This document shows, one piece after another, positions 38,501 to 45,277 of a stretch of 60,479 nt of DNA; position 1 is the stretch's first letter, and every line of letters starts with the position of its first letter. Below the pieces are notes generated by a model. The model was not told the origin of the DNA and made no database searches. It saw only the letters and a program-made list of their open reading frames with translations. Position numbers and translations under genes: made by a program. The DNA lies in the NCBI GenBank assembly GCA_965371245.1, contig CBDUXT010000023.1:1-60479 (forward strand). The letters run 5' to 3'. This DNA is from CBDUXT01 sp965371245 (lineage in GTDB: Bacteria; Planctomycetota; Phycisphaerae; UBA1845).

Positions 38501-39067
38501 GTCCAGATAGGCTTGGTAGATCAGTGCCAGGTCGTGCAGCTTGGCTTGGCCGGCGGGGTTGTCTGGCGCTGAGGCCTGTTTCGCCGCGAAGGCCGAACAC
38601 AAGTCCGCGGGGTCAATGGCTTCCTCGATCAGCTCGGCCACCGTCTTGCTGATCGCCTCGACAAGCCCGCCGAGGCGACCACCGGTGGATCGACGCCGCA
38701 CGAGCCCGCGATAGTAGGTCAGCGAGTCAGCCCGTCGCATCATCAACTCGGCCAGTACCATGGATCGTGCGGTTTCCGAGAGCGCCCGTCGCTCCATGGC
38801 GGCACCGCCCGCGTCGAGCACGCGATGGGCCAGCCGGCGAAATGACAGTACCTCGGCACGGTGGGCGGCCGCCGGCGCGGCGCCCCCTTCGCCCGAGCGC
38901 GACGGCGTGAGGATTGCGCGCTCCATCTGCACGCTGGCTTGCTCGGGAACAAGGAACACCAGGCGCGGTCCGTCGATGGCATCGTCGGCGAGGCTTGAGC
39001 GGATCGCCTCCAGGCAATGATGTGTCTTGCCCGTGCCGGCTCGACCCAGGATGAAACGGACGGCCAT
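35528..39067 (-). CDS. addB: AddB-type (RexB) helicase-like exonuclease subunit
   Basis: An 1179-aa protein that joins AddA to process DNA double-strand ends. The start MAVRFILGRAGTGKT at 39067 carries a Walker A motif GRAGTGKT. The long middle is a UvrD-like but degenerate helicase. The C-terminal part has the PD-(D/E)XK nuclease motif (GTVHHAILEEF, then IGDELLGIVIDYKRT with the Asp and Lys). A CxxC-x5-C set (CSWCPMMRAC) together with the earlier Cys in VCPFQHFARHVLRL should form the AddB 4Fe-4S cluster. No AddA gene is next to it; the region upstream is the repeat-bracketed island. Confidence 0.9.
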   Translation of the reverse strand: MAVRFILGRAGTGKTHHCLEAIRSSLADDAIDGPRLVFLVPEQASVQMERAILTPSRSGEGGAAPAAAHRAEVLSFRRLAHRVLDAGGAAMERRALSETARSMVLAELMMRRADSLTYYRGLVRRRSTGGRLGGLVEAISKTVAELIEEAIDPADLCSAFAAKQASAPDNPAGQAKLHDLALIYQAYLDFLGDDKLDPSQHLALARESLPQCHWLDGARLWVDGFASLSGQETLTLIELSRKCQSAVITAMIDPNALDQPDSLFARIQRTYQTLRDRLLAAGVEVDAPQLLTECPPRRFRGREPLAHVECGLFARVDSDTRLATAGGAPHGVEIVELPTRRLEVEYAVSRVCRWVQDPTTGYRYRDVAIIARELDHYHELLTAALSARNIPFFIDRRRPVSHHPLFELLRLAPGVTGEGMTLETMRLFLKTGLLGVSFDDADELENHLIAQGISTTSAWREGPWTLRGRSALGGNKRFDGHEADRLARVNATRRKVLAQLEPWLTFAAGAARHTGAAWAEALTDWLSHLGAEQVLQQWAEEADALGELDEAEEHRQAWRESQTFLDDVAFAFSDRSLTASELSDLFEAGLTHPTLGLVPPMIDQVLVGSVERSRHPDIAAAVVIGFNDGTFPKELHEDAILNDDDRATLTAAGVPVRPPSRERVIDESLLAYVALTRAAEALVVTYALSGDSGRALRPSPFVQALCAACPGLKITRAADPTRERDSWDILSTADLVRRLASEFSTRPRREEDCKTLRGRWNALYDSQREALHAEPVARQALASLTERTDTHIAPQSVERLYPGTLETSVSQLESFAVCPFQHFARHVLRLRQRPEAVLEPVDVGTVHHAILEEFVRSVAATGQGFAQLSESELLGGLQESCERVAAQVLGDGITNDARSAYVMRRSAASLARVMRAQRAGAVAGATKPRATELAFGFDKPGSLPALELTTPHGRTVRLRGFIDRVDIAEIGDELLGIVIDYKRTRGKRLELDKVYHGLSLQLPAYLLVLAAHGRTLAGRPIRPISALYVSLLAQYESVNHPDEKKTHDPALAGSELPQGLILAGDCTALESSGPDGWSQHFHVFHKKDGGLGHINNSDATDKAAFRGVLDHTRTLLGAHADALLDGDVAVRPYRLGNKSPCSWCPMMRACRFETGLSDMRFLETLKRTEVFARLTKAGA

Positions 39068-39148
39068 GGTCGTTACCTCAAGAAGGCGTCGCGCCACGAT
39101 CGAGCGGGCACAGCGTCACGTGTCATCATGCGCGTTGGATGCTCCACG

Positions 39149-39177
39149 CCGGGTGCCCCATCCTTCGCTCTTGGCTG
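39149..39177. repeat. Interspersed repeat, family B half copy
   Basis: The segment gccgggtgccccatccttcgc matches the opening of family B at 34 and 3465. The right arm is missing; sequence diverges after cttggc. Confidence 0.5.
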
Positions 39178-39193
39178 TTCGGACCGAGAACAA

Positions 39194-39224
39194 GGGTTAC
39201 ACCCGTTCGGGGACATGGGTTACA
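39194..39224. other. Possible insertion-sequence end remnant
   Basis: Two copies of gggttaca (39194-39201 and 39217-39224), 23 bases apart, in the context gacatgggttacacatcc. Read on the minus strand it resembles, from memory, the TGTAACC-type ends of IS481-related elements. No transposase is near, so this is at best a scar at the island boundary. Confidence 0.25.
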
Positions 39225-39284
39225 CATCCTATCGCTTCCTTCTTACGCTGGACACACCGCCGGCTGCCGGGCCGGAGTGAGGGG

Positions 39285-39569
39285 AGCCAGGTAGGACAGA
39301 TCGATGACGTGCCTTTACCATTGGCGAACGTGAACCCATCGGATTCGGGACGAAATCGAATGCGATCGGTATCGTAATTGCATCCAGGTCAATCCGGTCA
39401 AAGACGGACCCGCCGATCGACCCAAGCCGTGGCCATGGTCGAGCGCTCGTCGTCGCGTCCCGCTGGGTTGGCTTGATCCGAATTGGCCGGGGTCAGGCGC
39501 TATCGAACTTCCCGACATCGACGATTGACATCGGTTATCGTAAAGGCAGCTCGTTGACCTGCCCTGGCT
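39285..39569. mobile_element. MITE-like element, copy R1
   Basis: A roughly 285-bp element with imperfect terminal inverted repeats: agccaggtagg...gtgcctttac at the left and gtaaaggcag...ccctggct at the right. It shares long stretches with R2 (41261-41547), such as ggattcgggacg, atcgaatgcgatcggt and tcaatccggtcaaa. It is almost identical over about 85 bases with R3 (42484-42617). It contains no gene, and a transposase would have to act in trans. Confidence 0.7.
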
Positions 39570-39937
39570 CGGGAGGTGCCGGGTCGATCACCCGAGCTAC
39601 GAAACTCGAAGAGGCACGCCCTGGGCCGCTGGACACCGAGGATCCATGCCCCTAACATGCCGAAACCGTACGGGACCGCGAGAACGGCCCCGACGGATCG
39701 TATCCCATTGACAGAAGGCCTCTGCGTACGTATCCCGTTGGAGTGTTATCTGGAAGCAAAGACAGAATGCGGTTGAGCGGAGACTGTCCCGCTTCTGCAC
39801 TCCATGCGGGGTGACGGGTGCGGATGTGAACCGCAAGTGAAGCAACGCCAGATTCGATCGCTCCGGGATCCGCGCTCAGATGTTGACGTGTCTTGCCCTG
39901 GCTGATGGTTTGCGCCCGGGTCCGAGGAAGTGGACTG
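39570..39937. other. Leader region of the STAS-GHKL operon
   Basis: About 370 bases between R1 and the ATPase gene. It starts with a family F half arm (gtgccgggtcgatcacccga), and otherwise I see only the promoter-like boxes at 39708-39736. No coding sequence is supported. Confidence 0.4.
39708..39736 (+). promoter_or_regulatory. Possible promoter of the STAS-GHKL gene pair
   Basis: TTGACA (39708-39713) is a perfect -35 box; 17 bases on is TATCCC, a weak -10. It lies about 200 bases upstream of the ATPase gene, within the island and outside R1. Confidence 0.35.
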
Positions 39938-40822
39938 ATGACATTGTGCATCAAACCGGACTCTAAGAACTTTAAGGACACCAAGATTTTTAGGCACGCG
40001 GGCGAGCTTTCCGGACGGTTCGATAAACCCGATCCGCGGGATTCGTCTTTCAACACGGCGCAAGTGGACATTGATCTGCGCGACTGCGATTTCGTGCTAC
40101 CGCCTGCTGCGCTATGGTGTATGGTGTATCTGGCACTTGCATCAAAGCGAGGATCCCGCTGCAGGTTGCTCGTTCCAACCAACCTGGGTGTGAGCATATA
40201 CCTGAAGTCGCTGGGGCTCTTCGATATTTTGAAAGACTGTGACGTCGAGGTTGATGACCGCGGCATCGGTGCGCGCGATGATCAGAAGACCATTCTGCCG
40301 ATCACACGCTTTAAGACAACCGCGGATGCGTCGGACGTTACCAACAGGGCTTTCGCCAGATTGCAGTCCGCGCACGTCGGAGCAGCGAATCTAACGTCGG
40401 TGGTTACGGAACTGTTTAGCGAGCTTGCCCTGAATGCCGTTCAGCACAGCGAGTCCGTCGTGGGCGCATTTGGTTGCGTTCAGTTTCGCGAGTCTGAGAA
40501 GGGCTCGCGGTTCACTTGCACTGTGGCTGATGGCGGAATAGGGGTATTTGCAAGCTTGTGCAGGAACGAAGGGCTCCGGTCGCGCGTGAGCTACGATTGG
40601 GATGCTCTCGAACTTGCCGTCCGCGAGCGTGTCAGCGGGACAGGTGACCCGCACCGTGGGATCGGATTGTACGGCGTCAGCGAGGACGTTCGCCAGCCCG
40701 GACGATCGTTGTTGCTCCACTCGGGACTGGGATCATTGGAGATCACAGAGGATCTGGAGAGTTCGGCAAAGCGAACCCGATTGTTCCCCGGAACTTTGGC
40801 GTTTCTCTCCATTCCGACTTAA
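39938..40822 (+). CDS. STAS-like / GHKL ATPase protein
   Basis: A 294-aa protein from the ATG at 39938, which follows GAGGAAG seven bases upstream; the longer frame opens with TTG inside a spacer. Residues about 40-105 form a STAS-like fold (VDIDLRDCDFVLPPAALWCM, then RLLVPTNLGVSIYLKSLGLFD). Residues 150-285 form a histidine-kinase-type ATPase: N-box ELFSELALNAVQHSE (Asn166), G1 box VADGGIG and G2 box HRGIGLYGV. There is no phospho-acceptor His domain, so it resembles SpoIIAB-like anti-sigma kinases or a signalling ATPase. It is followed 2 bases later by a small STAS-like protein, a possible substrate partner. Bracketed by MITE-like copies R1 and R2. Confidence 0.8.
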   Translation: MTLCIKPDSKNFKDTKIFRHAGELSGRFDKPDPRDSSFNTAQVDIDLRDCDFVLPPAALWCMVYLALASKRGSRCRLLVPTNLGVSIYLKSLGLFDILKDCDVEVDDRGIGARDDQKTILPITRFKTTADASDVTNRAFARLQSAHVGAANLTSVVTELFSELALNAVQHSESVVGAFGCVQFRESEKGSRFTCTVADGGIGVFASLCRNEGLRSRVSYDWDALELAVRERVSGTGDPHRGIGLYGVSEDVRQPGRSLLLHSGLGSLEITEDLESSAKRTRLFPGTLAFLSIPT

Positions 40823-40824
40823 CC

Positions 40825-41202
40825 ATGCGCGCCCTTCGAGTTCATGATTTTCTAAAGGACAGGGTCTTGGTCAGCCGGGAGTCCGCGCGCCGACTTGAAG
40901 ACGCGCTCCGAACGGCGATGGCGCGTACGACGACACACGAGAACGCTGGGTGTACAACGCCAGCGATCGTCGATTTCGAAGGCGTTGAGGGAGTTGCACC
41001 GTCATTCCTCGACGAGCTCCTTTCAATCTTCGAATCCATCATTGGGGCAGAAGGCAACGACCGAGTACCGTGCCTGATCGTCGCCAATCTTCCAACCCGA
41101 CTCTCGCTGAAGTTCGAGGCCGTCGCACGCGGACATGGGATGTCGGTTCAGGCGTTACCGGACGGATCGTGGTTTCTGACGGATGCCCCGAACTCCTGCT
41201 AG
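40825..41202 (+). CDS. STAS-like (DUF4325-type) protein
   Basis: A 125-aa protein beginning two bases after the ATPase stop. The core is VLVSRESARRLEDALRTAM, then AIVDFEGVEGVAPSFLDELLSIF, which matches the DUF4325 STAS-like family as I recall it (vvxDFxGVxxvspSFaDEL). The Ser in APSFLDE aligns with the region phosphorylated in SpoIIAA-type proteins; this is inference. Together with the ATPase it would form a partner-switching pair in the cytoplasm. It is not followed by a sigma factor, so the output is unknown. About 60 bases separate its end from the start of R2. Confidence 0.75.
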   Translation: MRALRVHDFLKDRVLVSRESARRLEDALRTAMARTTTHENAGCTTPAIVDFEGVEGVAPSFLDELLSIFESIIGAEGNDRVPCLIVANLPTRLSLKFEAVARGHGMSVQALPDGSWFLTDAPNSC

Positions 41203-41260
41203 TGATTGGGGGCATCTGACTCTCTACTTCGCTCCGACGGTTGATTCCTTGAATGTCAAG

Positions 41261-41547
41261 CCGGGTAGGGTAGGTAGATGACCTGCCATGACCATTGGTG
41301 AACGTGAATCCGGTGGATTCGGGACGGAATCGAATGCGATCGGTGTCGTGATTGTGTCCACCTCAATCCGGTCAAACACGGACACGTCGGTCGGCCGGAG
41401 TCGCGGCCTTGGTCAAGCTTTCATCGTCACGTCAGGTTGGGATGGCTTGATTCGAGTCCTCCGGGGTCGAGTGGGATCGAACTTCCGGACATCGACGGTT
41501 GATCATACATTATAGTAAAGGCTGGTCGTTGATATGCCCTGCCTGGG
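41261..41547. mobile_element. MITE-like element, copy R2
   Basis: About 287 bp in the same orientation as R1, more diverged, with inverted ends ccgggtaggg...cctgcc and agtaaaggctgg...gcctgg. It includes tatagt (41511-41516), a possible -10 about 50 bases before the HEPN gene, so it may supply part of that gene's promoter. Confidence 0.65.
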
Positions 41548-41567
41548 TAGCCTGTGGGACAAAACAC

Positions 41568-42488
41568 ATGATCACGAACGTTCCGACACATAAGGATTTT
41601 GAACAACACGGCATCATGTTCTTGAATCTCGCTTGGGAATCCGTTTTCGATCTTCTGATGGACTTTAGCCAAGCGAAAGAATGGAATGAGATTCTCGAAG
41701 ATGACCAGTCAGACAGTTACTGGGAGGCCGCTAGGAAACCGCTTTCGATTGCGCACGCGCTGGCGCAACAGGGCGCAGAGTTGATCTTGAAATCAAAGAT
41801 CGCCGCCCAATCTCCGTTCCTGCTTGTCTGTGCACCACCGGGCGAATGGCCCAGCGGTTGTGATAACGACGATATCGCCTTTGCGGAGTTCAGAACCCTT
41901 GACGCCCAGGATCTAGTCCGCGCTTACAACACCGTCGCCGCCACACGTTTGCCGGACAGTTTCGTCGATAGATTTGGCAAGTTTCGTAGGCAGCGCAATG
42001 CGTTATTCCACACTGTCGATGACCGTTTGAAGTTTTCGGTGAAAGAGATTGTTGGCTACATTCTGGAGATCGCTCAACTCGCTGCACCGGGCAAGTGGCC
42101 AGCTCTACGCCAAGCGCACTTGGAAGACCAACCGGTCTCGCAGGTAGGTGCGGAGATTGTTGCGTATCGGATGCTACGTGAGATGGAACACATGATTGAT
42201 CTCATGGGGCGAGCACATCTCATTGGGTGGTTCGGATTCAACAAGAATCAGCGTCGGTACGTGTGTCCGCGATGCCTCTGGGATTCAGATCGTGGACATG
42301 AAACCCGACACCCACGGACTGCGCAGCTGAAGCCGAATACAGCGAAGTCCAAGAACCTCTTCTGCTTTGTTTGCAGCAACGACATACCGGTCATTCGCAA
42401 GGACTGCATCAAGGCCGCGTGCAAGGGCAATGTGATTAATACGCAGGATGATCAAGAATGTCTGACGTGCTTCGAAGCACAAGGCTAG
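41568..42488 (+). CDS. HEPN-domain protein with RNxxxH motif and Cys-rich C terminus
   Basis: A 306-aa protein from ATG 41568; the frame before it lies in the R2 repeat and is excluded. Residues 20-85 are helices of a HEPN-like fold (LAWESVFDLLMDF, then ALAQQGAELILKSKI), and RNALFH at residues 143-148 is a textbook HEPN R-N-x3-H catalytic motif, so RNase activity is plausible. From residue 230 there are Cys pairs CPRC (233/236), CFVC (266/269), single C280 and C285, and CLTC (298/301), suggesting two zinc-binding units for nucleic-acid binding. Bracketed by MITE-like copies R2 and R3. No antitoxin gene of its own is adjacent. A phage-defence or toxin role is inference. Confidence 0.75.
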   Translation: MITNVPTHKDFEQHGIMFLNLAWESVFDLLMDFSQAKEWNEILEDDQSDSYWEAARKPLSIAHALAQQGAELILKSKIAAQSPFLLVCAPPGEWPSGCDNDDIAFAEFRTLDAQDLVRAYNTVAATRLPDSFVDRFGKFRRQRNALFHTVDDRLKFSVKEIVGYILEIAQLAAPGKWPALRQAHLEDQPVSQVGAEIVAYRMLREMEHMIDLMGRAHLIGWFGFNKNQRRYVCPRCLWDSDRGHETRHPRTAQLKPNTAKSKNLFCFVCSNDIPVIRKDCIKAACKGNVINTQDDQECLTCFEAQG

Positions 42489-42617
42489 GTCGGCCTTGCA
42501 GCGTTACCTCAGACTGGGTTGGCTTGATCCGAATTGGCCGGGGTCAGGCGCTATCGAACTTCCCGACATCGACGATTGACATGGGTTATCGTAAAGGCAG
42601 GTCGTCGATCTGCTCTA
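42484..42617. mobile_element. MITE-like element, copy R3, internally deleted
   Basis: The segment from about 42514 (ctgggttggcttgatccg) to about 42600 differs from R1 in one base (cgg against ggg near the end). The left half is missing, so it is about 134 bp. Its left edge touches the HEPN stop and its right end (ctctaccc) overlaps the mreC stop codon at 42615-42617. Confidence 0.7.
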
Positions 42618-43553
42618 CCCGCCTTCGGCGTCGAAGACGTAGACTCGGCGGAGGTTCGTTTCATCGATGGCGCTGGTCACCGTCAGGATGGACAGTAGCG
42701 GGTTCTTCAGGTCCGGCTCGATGCTGGTGATTCGGCCGATGGTCATGGCTGATGGAAGCATCTCGCTCATCGGGTCGGACAGGACCACGTCATCGATCTG
42801 GATGCGGCCTTCCTGTACTTCGCGCCGAACGACGCCGCGAATCTGCACGATGCCGCCGCCGTGGCCGGTCAACAGGAAGTATTGATCCAGCGCGGTGAAC
42901 CCATCCGCGCCCAGCCGCCCGATCCGAACCTTGGTGCGCACGCTGACGTCGCTGAGCAGCTTCACACGGGCCGTGTTCGTGCCCACCTGGTCGGTGACCC
43001 CGATCAGCACTTCCCTAAGAAGGATGGCCAGGCCGTCGCGCACGCCGTCGTTCTTTCCACGGTCGATGGTGAAAAACTGCGACGTGACGGGCGCCCCCCG
43101 CTTCACGCCCTGGAGCGAGCCGGCGTTGAGCAGCCGCGAGGAACGCCACGATAGCAGGTCGTCGGTGATCACGCGGGCGGGGATGAGTCGGCCGCGGCTT
43201 CCCAGGCGCCCGCCGGCGACGTCCCAGCGACGCGTGGCCGTCAGCAGTTCGACGTCGCGCCGTAGGTCAGTGACGGTTGCCGCCAGGGCGGCTACCTGAT
43301 GCTCGAGCGCCGCCTTTCGGCGCAGGACGGCCTCGTGCTCGGCGGCCGAGACCGGCCGCCCGCCCGTCTCGCCTCCGCCTCCGACGGCGTCGGCCACGGC
43401 GGTCGCCGCGTGTTGAAACGGAACGACGATCTGTACGAGGCTGATCAACCCGCCCGTCCATCGCGAGGGAAGAAGAAGGGCGATCAGGGAGATGACGATC
43501 AGCACGGGAAGGTAGAGGTGGCGACGCGGGATGGTCCGTCTACGACCGTACAT
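42615..43553 (-). CDS. mreC: Rod-shape protein MreC
   Basis: A 312-aa protein linking the MreB filament to cell-wall synthesis. A single membrane helix at about residues 14-34 (YLPVLIVISLIALLLP) is followed by a coiled-coil at 70-110 (EHEAVLRRKAALEHQVAALA). The MreC beta domains follow: IPARVITDDLLSWRSSRLLNAGSLQGVKRGAPV, then VLIGVTDQVGTNTARVKLLSDVSVRTKVRI and IGRITSIEPDL. The periplasmic part is the usual length. The stop codon coincides with the R3 element end. In many bacteria mreC directly follows mreB; here a spacer of 257 bases with a family E repeat separates them. Confidence 0.9.
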   Translation of the reverse strand: MYGRRRTIPRRHLYLPVLIVISLIALLLPSRWTGGLISLVQIVVPFQHAATAVADAVGGGGETGGRPVSAAEHEAVLRRKAALEHQVAALAATVTDLRRDVELLTATRRWDVAGGRLGSRGRLIPARVITDDLLSWRSSRLLNAGSLQGVKRGAPVTSQFFTIDRGKNDGVRDGLAILLREVLIGVTDQVGTNTARVKLLSDVSVRTKVRIGRLGADGFTALDQYFLLTGHGGGIVQIRGVVRREVQEGRIQIDDVVLSDPMSEMLPSAMTIGRITSIEPDLKNPLLSILTVTSAIDETNLRRVYVFDAEGG

Positions 43554-43696
43554 GGAAGCTCTGGCGGATCAGGAAAGAAGTACGAACCCCAGCGACAGCT
43601 CGGCTCGGGTTTGTTGAGCCAGGGGAAAGCGTAAGGTTCCCGAAGATGCTCCCGGAGCGACTCATGCTTGCGCACGCGCCGTCCGAGGGGTTGTTC

Positions 43697-43783
43697 TTTA
43701 CCGAGCCGCGACCGTAAGGGAGCGGACGTGACTCGAATCCTTCGCTAGCGGAAGATCGCTTCCTGGCGGGCGCGGCTCGGATA
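43697..43783. repeat. Interspersed repeat, family E copy 2
   Basis: Arms ccgagccgcgaccgtaaggg and ctggcgggcgcggctcgg, with cttcgctagcggaag inside as a second hairpin. It lies between mreB and mreC, both on the minus strand, and may weaken the coupling of the two genes. Confidence 0.7.
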
Positions 43784-43810
43784 ACCAGTCGATTCCGGTG
43801 TTTAGCCGCG

Positions 43811-44863
43811 CTAGAAATCATCAACGTCGGACTCCATGGTCTCTTTCCACGCGCCGAGGTTGTCGAGGTAGACGCTGGTTCCCCGGGCCACGCAACTGAG
43901 CGGATCATCGACCAGGGTGACGTTCAGGCAGGTGGCTTCTTCCAGCTTGCGATCAAGCCCGCGCAGCAGCGCGCCGCCGCCTGCGAGGTGGATGCCGTTC
44001 TCGACCAGGTCGGCCGCCAGCTCCGGTTCCGCGCTTTCCAACGTGCGAAGCACGCATTCGATGATCTGGGCGACGGGCTCCTGGAGGGCCTCCCGGATCT
44101 CCTGGGAGGTCACCTCACACTTGCGGGGCAACCCGCCGACGACGTCACGCCCGCGCACCTCGCGCGTCATCTCTTCTTCCAACTCGGAGATGGATCCGAT
44201 TTCGATCTTGATTTTCTCCGCCGTCTGAAGACCGACCATCAGGTCGTACTTCCGTCGCATGTACGCGATGATCGCCGCGTCCATTTCGTCGCCGGCGATG
44301 CGGGAGCTGTTCACCACGGCGATGTCGGCCAAGGACATGATGGCCACCTCGGTCGTGCCGCCGCCGATGTCCACGATCATCGATGCCGTCGCTTCGCCGA
44401 TCGGCAGACCGGCCCCGATGCCCGCGGCCATGGGCTCTTCAACGAGATAGACACGACGGGCCCCGGCGCGCTCGGCCGAGTTGTACACCGCCCGCTTTTC
44501 CACGGCCGTGATGCCCGACGGAACCGCGATGACAACCCGCGGTTTCACGAAGCGGCTTCGGCCATGGACTTTGCGGATGAAATAGCCAAGCATGGCCTCG
44601 GTGATGTCGAAGTCGGCGATGACGCCGTCCTTGAGCGGTCTGATGGCGCTGATGGAGCCGGGTGTGCGTCCGAGCATGTCCTTGGCGACCGAGCCGACGG
44701 CGTTTCCGCCGCGAAGAACCTGGTTGGTTCCGCGACGCACGGCCACGACCGACGGTTCGTTGAGAACGATGCCTTCCCCCTTGACACAAACCAACGTGTT
44801 GCAAGTGCCCAGGTCGATCCCCATATCGACGCTGAACATGCCAAGCAGGGAGTCAAAAATCAC
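43811..44863 (-). CDS. mreB: Rod-shape-determining actin-like MreB
   Basis: A 350-aa protein forming ATP-dependent membrane-associated filaments. I chose the GTG at 44863 (IFDSLLGMFSVDMGIDLGTC) because AAGGAAG precedes it and MreB proteins start with a short helix before the phosphate-1 loop DLGTCNT. Phosphate 2 is VDIGGGTTEVA and the adenosine motif is GIHLAGGGALLRG. The frame continues 90 codons further upstream but that part is not MreB-like. It is followed on the same strand by mreC. Small C-terminal extension (ESDVDDF). Confidence 0.94.
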   Translation of the reverse strand: MIFDSLLGMFSVDMGIDLGTCNTLVCVKGEGIVLNEPSVVAVRRGTNQVLRGGNAVGSVAKDMLGRTPGSISAIRPLKDGVIADFDITEAMLGYFIRKVHGRSRFVKPRVVIAVPSGITAVEKRAVYNSAERAGARRVYLVEEPMAAGIGAGLPIGEATASMIVDIGGGTTEVAIMSLADIAVVNSSRIAGDEMDAAIIAYMRRKYDLMVGLQTAEKIKIEIGSISELEEEMTREVRGRDVVGGLPRKCEVTSQEIREALQEPVAQIIECVLRTLESAEPELAADLVENGIHLAGGGALLRGLDRKLEEATCLNVTLVDDPLSCVARGTSVYLDNLGAWKETMESDVDDF

Positions 44864-45059
44864 GGTAGCTTCCTTTCCGCCGCGCACCCGCTGGGGGTGG
44901 TTCACGCCGCCAAACACCGTGGCTATGTAGCGCAAGCCGCCGATGTGATCAGTAGGGTCGCCCAGCCCGCAAAGGACCGACTTGGCAAACCCGCCATCGG
45001 GGCGGTTGTCGTCATCATACGGGCGGCACCCGGCCGAACCGCGCTTGGCGGCCGATTGC

Positions 45060-45212
45060 CTAGGCCCCGGTGAAGGGGTTCCACGTTCCAAACAGTTCGT
45101 CGCTACGGACGCCCATGAAGATCGTCGCGGCAAGCACCAGGATGGTCGCCACGATCAGCAGAACGGTGTAGATGTCGTTGTCCGGCTTCGCGCCGGCGGG
45201 ACGTTCGCTCAT
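45060..45212 (-). CDS. Small single-pass membrane protein (50 aa)
   Basis: A 50-aa reading frame too short for routine calling. It begins MSERPAGAKPDND with GGAG about ten bases upstream, has one membrane helix (YTVLLIVATILVLAATIFMG), and ends RSDELFGTWNPFTGA. The polar, Pro-containing ends and clean helix argue for a real gene. It lies just upstream of mreB and downstream of a coiled-coil gene on the same strand, so it could belong to the cell-shape or envelope operon. No family recognised; related small proteins in planctomycetes are a memory, not a search. Confidence 0.65.
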   Translation of the reverse strand: MSERPAGAKPDNDIYTVLLIVATILVLAATIFMGVRSDELFGTWNPFTGA

Positions 45213-45277
45213 CGAGGTTCTGCTCCGCTGTGAATCCAAACCAGGTTCATTACGCGAACCTGAACGTTGCCGCCACC

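Noticed and set aside
39285..42617. Integron-like cassette array (R1-R3 as attC sites)
   Set aside because: The elements lack paired RYYYAAC/GTTRRRY core sites with the attC fold, no integrase is present, and R1 carries transposon-like inverted ends instead.
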